DNA from: Candidatus Rokuibacteriota bacterium
GTDB lineage: Bacteria > Methylomirabilota > Methylomirabilia > Rokubacteriales > CSP1-6
Direction: 5' to 3'
NCBI GenBank assembly: GCA_003220265.1
Contig: QHRW01000089.1
Coordinates: forward strand, 1-45,844
DNA length: 45,844 bases
Part shown: positions 43,388 through 45,844 of the stretch, in pieces
Layout: each line of letters starts with the position of its first letter
Position numbering within the stretch: the stretch's first letter is position 1
Program-made: the position numbers and the translations under genes
Notes under the pieces: generated by a model
What the model was told of the DNA's origin: nothing
Seen by the model: only the letters and a program-made list of their open reading frames with translations
Database searches by the model: none

Positions 43388-43460
43388 TCGCAGTGTCGCG
43401 CGTGATCGTGCAACCGGGCGCCCGTGATGCGTGCGGTAGTGCTGCCCGCTATTTCTTTTT

Positions 43461-43504
43461 AACGTGGGAGGGGGCCCGCTGGGCCCCCTCCTACACCTCC
43501 CCAT
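43461..43504 (-). repeat. Dispersed palindromic element, copy C
   Basis: Perfect 11-bp stem GGAGGGGGCCC / GGGCCCCCTCC around GCT (43467-43491). On the minus strand the flanks read ATGGGGAGGTGT and CCCACGTTAAAAAG, matching those of copies A and B. The rest of 43388-43591 shows nothing else beyond a -10 box near its end. Confidence 0.6.
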
Positions 43505-43576
43505 TCGCGTTGCGTCCGTGCATGGTGCCGGCGCTGTCGATCCGGGGCGTGGGCGCGCGCGGCGGTCGCAACCCGT

Positions 43577-43582
43577 TACAAT
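43577..43582 (+). promoter_or_regulatory. Candidate -10 element (TACAAT) for the mutase operon
   Basis: TACAAT is followed by 9 nt (ACGGGGCCC) and ATG at 43592. Another short-leader arrangement; the GGGG could act as a minimal ribosome site. Confidence 0.45.
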
Positions 43583-43591
43583 ACGGGGCCC

Positions 43592-43990
43592 ATGCCTCCC
43601 ATTCGGGTGCTGGTCGCCAAGGTCGGGCTGGATGGCCACGATCGGGGAGTGAAGATCGTGGCGCGGGCGCTGCGCGACGCCGGCATGGACGTCATCTACA
43701 CCGGCCTGCACCGCACGCCGGAGGAAGTGGTGGCCGCCGCCGTCCAGGAAGACGTCGACGTCATCGGCGTGAGCCTGCTCTCCGGCGCGCACATGACGCT
43801 CATTCCCAGGATCGCCACGCTGCTGCGCGAGGCCAGCGCGGAGGCGGCGCTGGTCGTGGGCGGCGTGATCCCCGACGAGGACGTGCCGGCGCTGAAGGCC
43901 GCGGGTGCGGCGGACGTCGTGCTACAGGACACGCCGCCCGACGAGGTCGTGCGCCGCGTTCGCGAGGCCGCCGCCGGGCGCGCGTCATGA
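43592..43990 (+). CDS. hcmB: Cobalamin-binding small subunit of an acyl-CoA mutase, probably 2-hydroxyisobutyryl-CoA mutase
   Basis: 132 aa. B12-binding fold with AKVGLDGHDRG (D-x-H-x-x-G, His ligates cobalt), GVSLLSGAHMTL and VVGGVIPDEDVPAL (dimethylbenzimidazole pocket). The length matches stand-alone B12 subunits of hydroxyisobutyryl- and isobutyryl-CoA mutases. Assignment as HcmB rests on the large subunit encoded two genes downstream. The stop overlaps the ligase start (ATGA). Confidence 0.85.
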   Translation: MPPIRVLVAKVGLDGHDRGVKIVARALRDAGMDVIYTGLHRTPEEVVAAAVQEDVDVIGVSLLSGAHMTLIPRIATLLREASAEAALVVGGVIPDEDVPALKAAGAADVVLQDTPPDEVVRRVREAAAGRAS

Positions 43991-45414
43991 CGCCGGCGTG
44001 GCCGCCCCGCTACGACGCCGCGTGGCTGCCGGCGCCCGAGGCCGAGCACTGGGCGCCGGAGCTCGAGTGCGCCAAGCCCGCCGAGCGCGAGGCCGTGATC
44101 CTGGGCAAGCTGCGCGCGCAGGTGCAGTGGGCGTGGGAGCGCAGCCCGTTCTACCGTCGCGCGTGGGAAGCCGCCGGCGTGTCGCCCGCCACGCTGCGCA
44201 CGCTCGCCGACTTGCGACGCTTCCCCGTCATCCAGAAGGCCGACCTGCGCGCGGCCCAGGCTGCGCATCCCCCGTTCGGCGACTACCTCTGCATCGCGCC
44301 CGGCGAGGTGGCGCGCATCCACGGCACCAGCGGCACGACGGGACGGCCGACGGTGTTCGGCGTGGGCCGGGACGACTGGGAGCGCATCGGCGAGGCGCAC
44401 GCGCGCATCCTGTGGGGCGCCGGCATCCGGCCGGGCGACACGGTGCTGGTCGCCTCGTTCTTCAGCCTCTATCTCGGCTCGTGGGGCGCGCTGAAGGGCT
44501 GCGAGCGGCTGGGCGCCACGGCGTTTCCGTTCGGCGCCGGGCTGCCGGGCCAGACGCTGATGGCCGTGCAGTGGGCGCGCGATCTTGCGCCCACGGCCTT
44601 CTACGGCACGCCCTCCTATGCGCTGCACTTCGCGGAGACGGCGCGCCGCGAGGGGATCGAGCCGCGCGCGTTCGGCTTGCGCACGCTGTTCTTCTCGGGC
44701 GAGCCGGGCGCCGGCATTCCCGCCACCAAGCGGCTGATCGAGGAGACCTTCGGCGGGCGCTGCATCGACATGGGGAGCATGGCGGAGATGACGCCGTGGA
44801 TGACCAACGCCGAGTGCCGGCATCGCACCGGCATGCACCTCTGGCAGGACCTCGTCTACACGGAGGTGTGCGATCCGGCCACGTGGCAGCCGGTGCCCTA
44901 TGGCGACGAGGGAACGCCCGTCTACACGCACCTCGAGCGCACGTCGCAGCCGATGATCCGCCTGGTCTCGGGCGACGTCGCGCGCTGGACGGACGAGCCG
45001 TGCCCGTGCGGGCGCACCTATCCGCGGCTTCCCCACGGGCTCTACGGGCGCCTCGACGACATGTTCATCGTGCGCGGTGAGAACGTCTATCCAAGCGCGA
45101 TCGAGGACGTGCTGCGAGCCATCGACGGGTTTGGCGGCGAGTTCAGCGTGATCGTCTCGCGCCGCGAGGCGATGGACGAGCTGCTCGTGCGCGCCGAGCA
45201 CGCCGGCGACGTCGCCGACGGCCCCGCGCGCGTCCGGCTGGCCCAGACGATGAAGGACCGCCTGCGTGCGCGCCTGGGCGTGACCCCCATCGTCGAGCTG
45301 GTGAGCCCGGGCACGCTGCCCCGCACCGAGTTCAAGGCGCGCCGAGTCGTCGACGACCGCGACCTGTATCGACAAGGCACTGGCCGTGATGGAGAGCGAC
45401 ATGTACGACCGTGA
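43987..45414 (+). CDS. hcl: PaaK-type AMP-forming acyl-CoA ligase, probably 2-hydroxyisobutyrate-CoA ligase
   Basis: 475 aa of the phenylacetate-CoA ligase family. AMP-binding motif [43 protein letters not shown] and the C-terminal hinge [17 protein letters not shown]; the acyl-transfer Lys is likely in [11 protein letters not shown]. Known hcm clusters carry a ligase of this family and size beside the mutase, which activates 2-hydroxyisobutyrate. Lying between the two mutase subunit genes, it most likely supplies their substrate; other short branched acids remain possible. Confidence 0.85.
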   Translation: MTPAWPPRYDAAWLPAPEAEHWAPELECAKPAEREAVILGKLRAQVQWAWERSPFYRRAWEAAGVSPATLRTLADLRRFPVIQKADLRAAQAAHPPFGDYLCIAPGEVARIHGTSGTTGRPTVFGVGRDDWERIGEAHARILWGAGIRPGDTVLVASFFSLYLGSWGALKGCERLGATAFPFGAGLPGQTLMAVQWARDLAPTAFYGTPSYALHFAETARREGIEPRAFGLRTLFFSGEPGAGIPATKRLIEETFGGRCIDMGSMAEMTPWMTNAECRHRTGMHLWQDLVYTEVCDPATWQPVPYGDEGTPVYTHLERTSQPMIRLVSGDVARWTDEPCPCGRTYPRLPHGLYGRLDDMFIVRGENVYPSAIEDVLRAIDGFGGEFSVIVSRREAMDELLVRAEHAGDVADGPARVRLAQTMKDRLRARLGVTPIVELVSPGTLPRTEFKARRVVDDRDLYRQGTGRDGERHVRP

Positions 45415-45844
45415 CGCGATCGAGCGGATCGGCAAGCAGCGCGAGCAGTGGGAAGCGGACGAGCTGCGCGCGTTCCTGGCCCGCCAGCCGGAGGCGCGGC
45501 CGGAGTACCGCACCGTGTCCGGCCTGCCCGTGAAGCGTGTCTACACGCCCGAGGACGTCGCCGCCACGCCGTTCGAGGCGATCGGCCTGCCCGGCCAGTG
45601 GCCGTTCACGCGCGGGCCGTACCCGACGATGTACCGCGGGCGCACCTGGACGATGCGGCAGATCGCCGGCTTCGGCACGGGGGCCGACACGAACCGGCGC
45701 TTCCGCTACCTGATCGCGCAGGGGCAAACCGGACTGTCGGTCGACTTCGACATGCCCACGCTGATGGGCTACGACTCGGACGATCCGCGCTCGCTCGGCG
45801 AGGTGGGCCGCGAGGGCGTGGCCATCGACACGCTCGACGACATG
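45389..45844 (+). CDS. hcmA: Acyl-CoA mutase large subunit, probably 2-hydroxyisobutyryl-CoA mutase (N-terminal part, cut by window end)
   Basis: 152 codons visible. [19 protein letters not shown] and [20 protein letters not shown] are the substrate-site segments of B12 acyl-CoA mutases. Ile92 stands where methylmalonyl-CoA mutase has Tyr89 and isobutyryl-CoA mutase Phe. Asp119 lies 27 residues later, as Ile90 and Asp117 do in HcmA of Aquincola. This isomerises 2-hydroxyisobutyryl-CoA to 3-hydroxybutyryl-CoA. The start (ATG 45389, or 45401) overlaps the ligase end. The rest of the barrel is outside the window. Confidence 0.88.
   Translation, partial: MESDMYDRDAIERIGKQREQWEADELRAFLARQPEARPEYRTVSGLPVKRVYTPEDVAATPFEAIGLPGQWPFTRGPYPTMYRGRTWTMRQIAGFGTGADTNRRFRYLIAQGQTGLSVDFDMPTLMGYDSDDPRSLGEVGREGVAIDTLDDM

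Noticed and set aside
43467..43491. Intrinsic terminator after the Fis-type gene
   Set aside because: Perfect stem, but no T-tract follows on either strand (the T-rich run precedes it on plus). Better seen as a palindromic repeat, though it may still slow polymerase.
45389..45844. Methylmalonyl-CoA mutase
   Set aside because: The Tyr of RQYAGF is Ile and the GLSVAFD Ala is Asp, both specific to the hydroxyisobutyryl-CoA mutase type.

Overview
The window is about 45.8 kb of very GC-rich DNA, tightly packed with genes on both strands, many overlapping as ATGA, GTGA or TTGA. The organism is a diderm: there are several lipoproteins, an outer-membrane beta-barrel and signal peptides. The mix of thiolase/HMG-CoA-synthase-like enzymes, a PaaK-type ligase, a CoxL-type oxidase, a hydantoinase and single-domain oxygenases is typical of uncultured soil lineages. 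My best guess is Candidatus Rokubacteria (Methylomirabilota), an inference from gene content only. I see no rRNA, tRNA, insertion sequence, phage or CRISPR array.

Layout. 1-4378 (-): M20 dipeptidase, a catalytically unusual HMG-CoA-synthase-like/OB-fold protein, a small secreted protein and a thiolase cut by the window edge. 4403-5524 (+): serine hydrolase whose 3' end is duplicated around a palindromic repeat. 5659-7351 (-): lipoprotein trio CsgG-like/DUF4810/DUF799. 7416-13512: DAHP synthase, membrane class III nucleotide cyclase, two methyltransferases, a deoxyhypusine-synthase-like enzyme, a small beta-solenoid-like anchored protein and a cupin. 13529-18930: LtaS-type sulfatase, internally deleted MscS, APH-type kinase, 2OG-Fe(II) oxygenase and GNAT. 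18945-23318 (-): VOC protein, protoglobin, the SCO1664/DUF3090/MSMEG_4193 trio best known from Actinobacteria, and purC. 23333-23548: five copies of a 43-bp palindromic tandem repeat. 23519-28697 (-): CoxL-type oxidase, dienelactone hydrolase, a small helical protein, murB and pdxH. 28752-31710 (+): sirtuin, and a redoxin coupled to a GAF/PAS histidine kinase. 31730-37317 (-): a TMTC-like glycosyltransferase/TPR protein, two paralogous TPR proteins with a shared two-cysteine core, and a DUF4124 protein. 37366-39563: cyclic-nucleotide-binding protein, hydantoinase and a coupled 44-aa protein. 39620-43387 (+): a nitrogen module (amt, glnK, porin, Fis-type regulator) behind a sigma-54 promoter match with two NtrC-like sites. 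43592-45844 (+): cobalamin-binding subunit, acyl-CoA ligase and the start of an acyl-CoA mutase.

The clearest biology is at the right end. The mutase fragment has Ile and Asp at the two positions (27 residues apart) that separate 2-hydroxyisobutyryl-CoA mutase from methylmalonyl-CoA mutase. With its B12 subunit and a ligase alongside, the cluster reads as a 2-hydroxyisobutyrate pathway. Across the window, eight operon-leading genes have a -10-like hexamer only 6-10 nt before the start codon, suggesting leaderless transcription. A dispersed GC-rich palindrome recurs next to gene ends.
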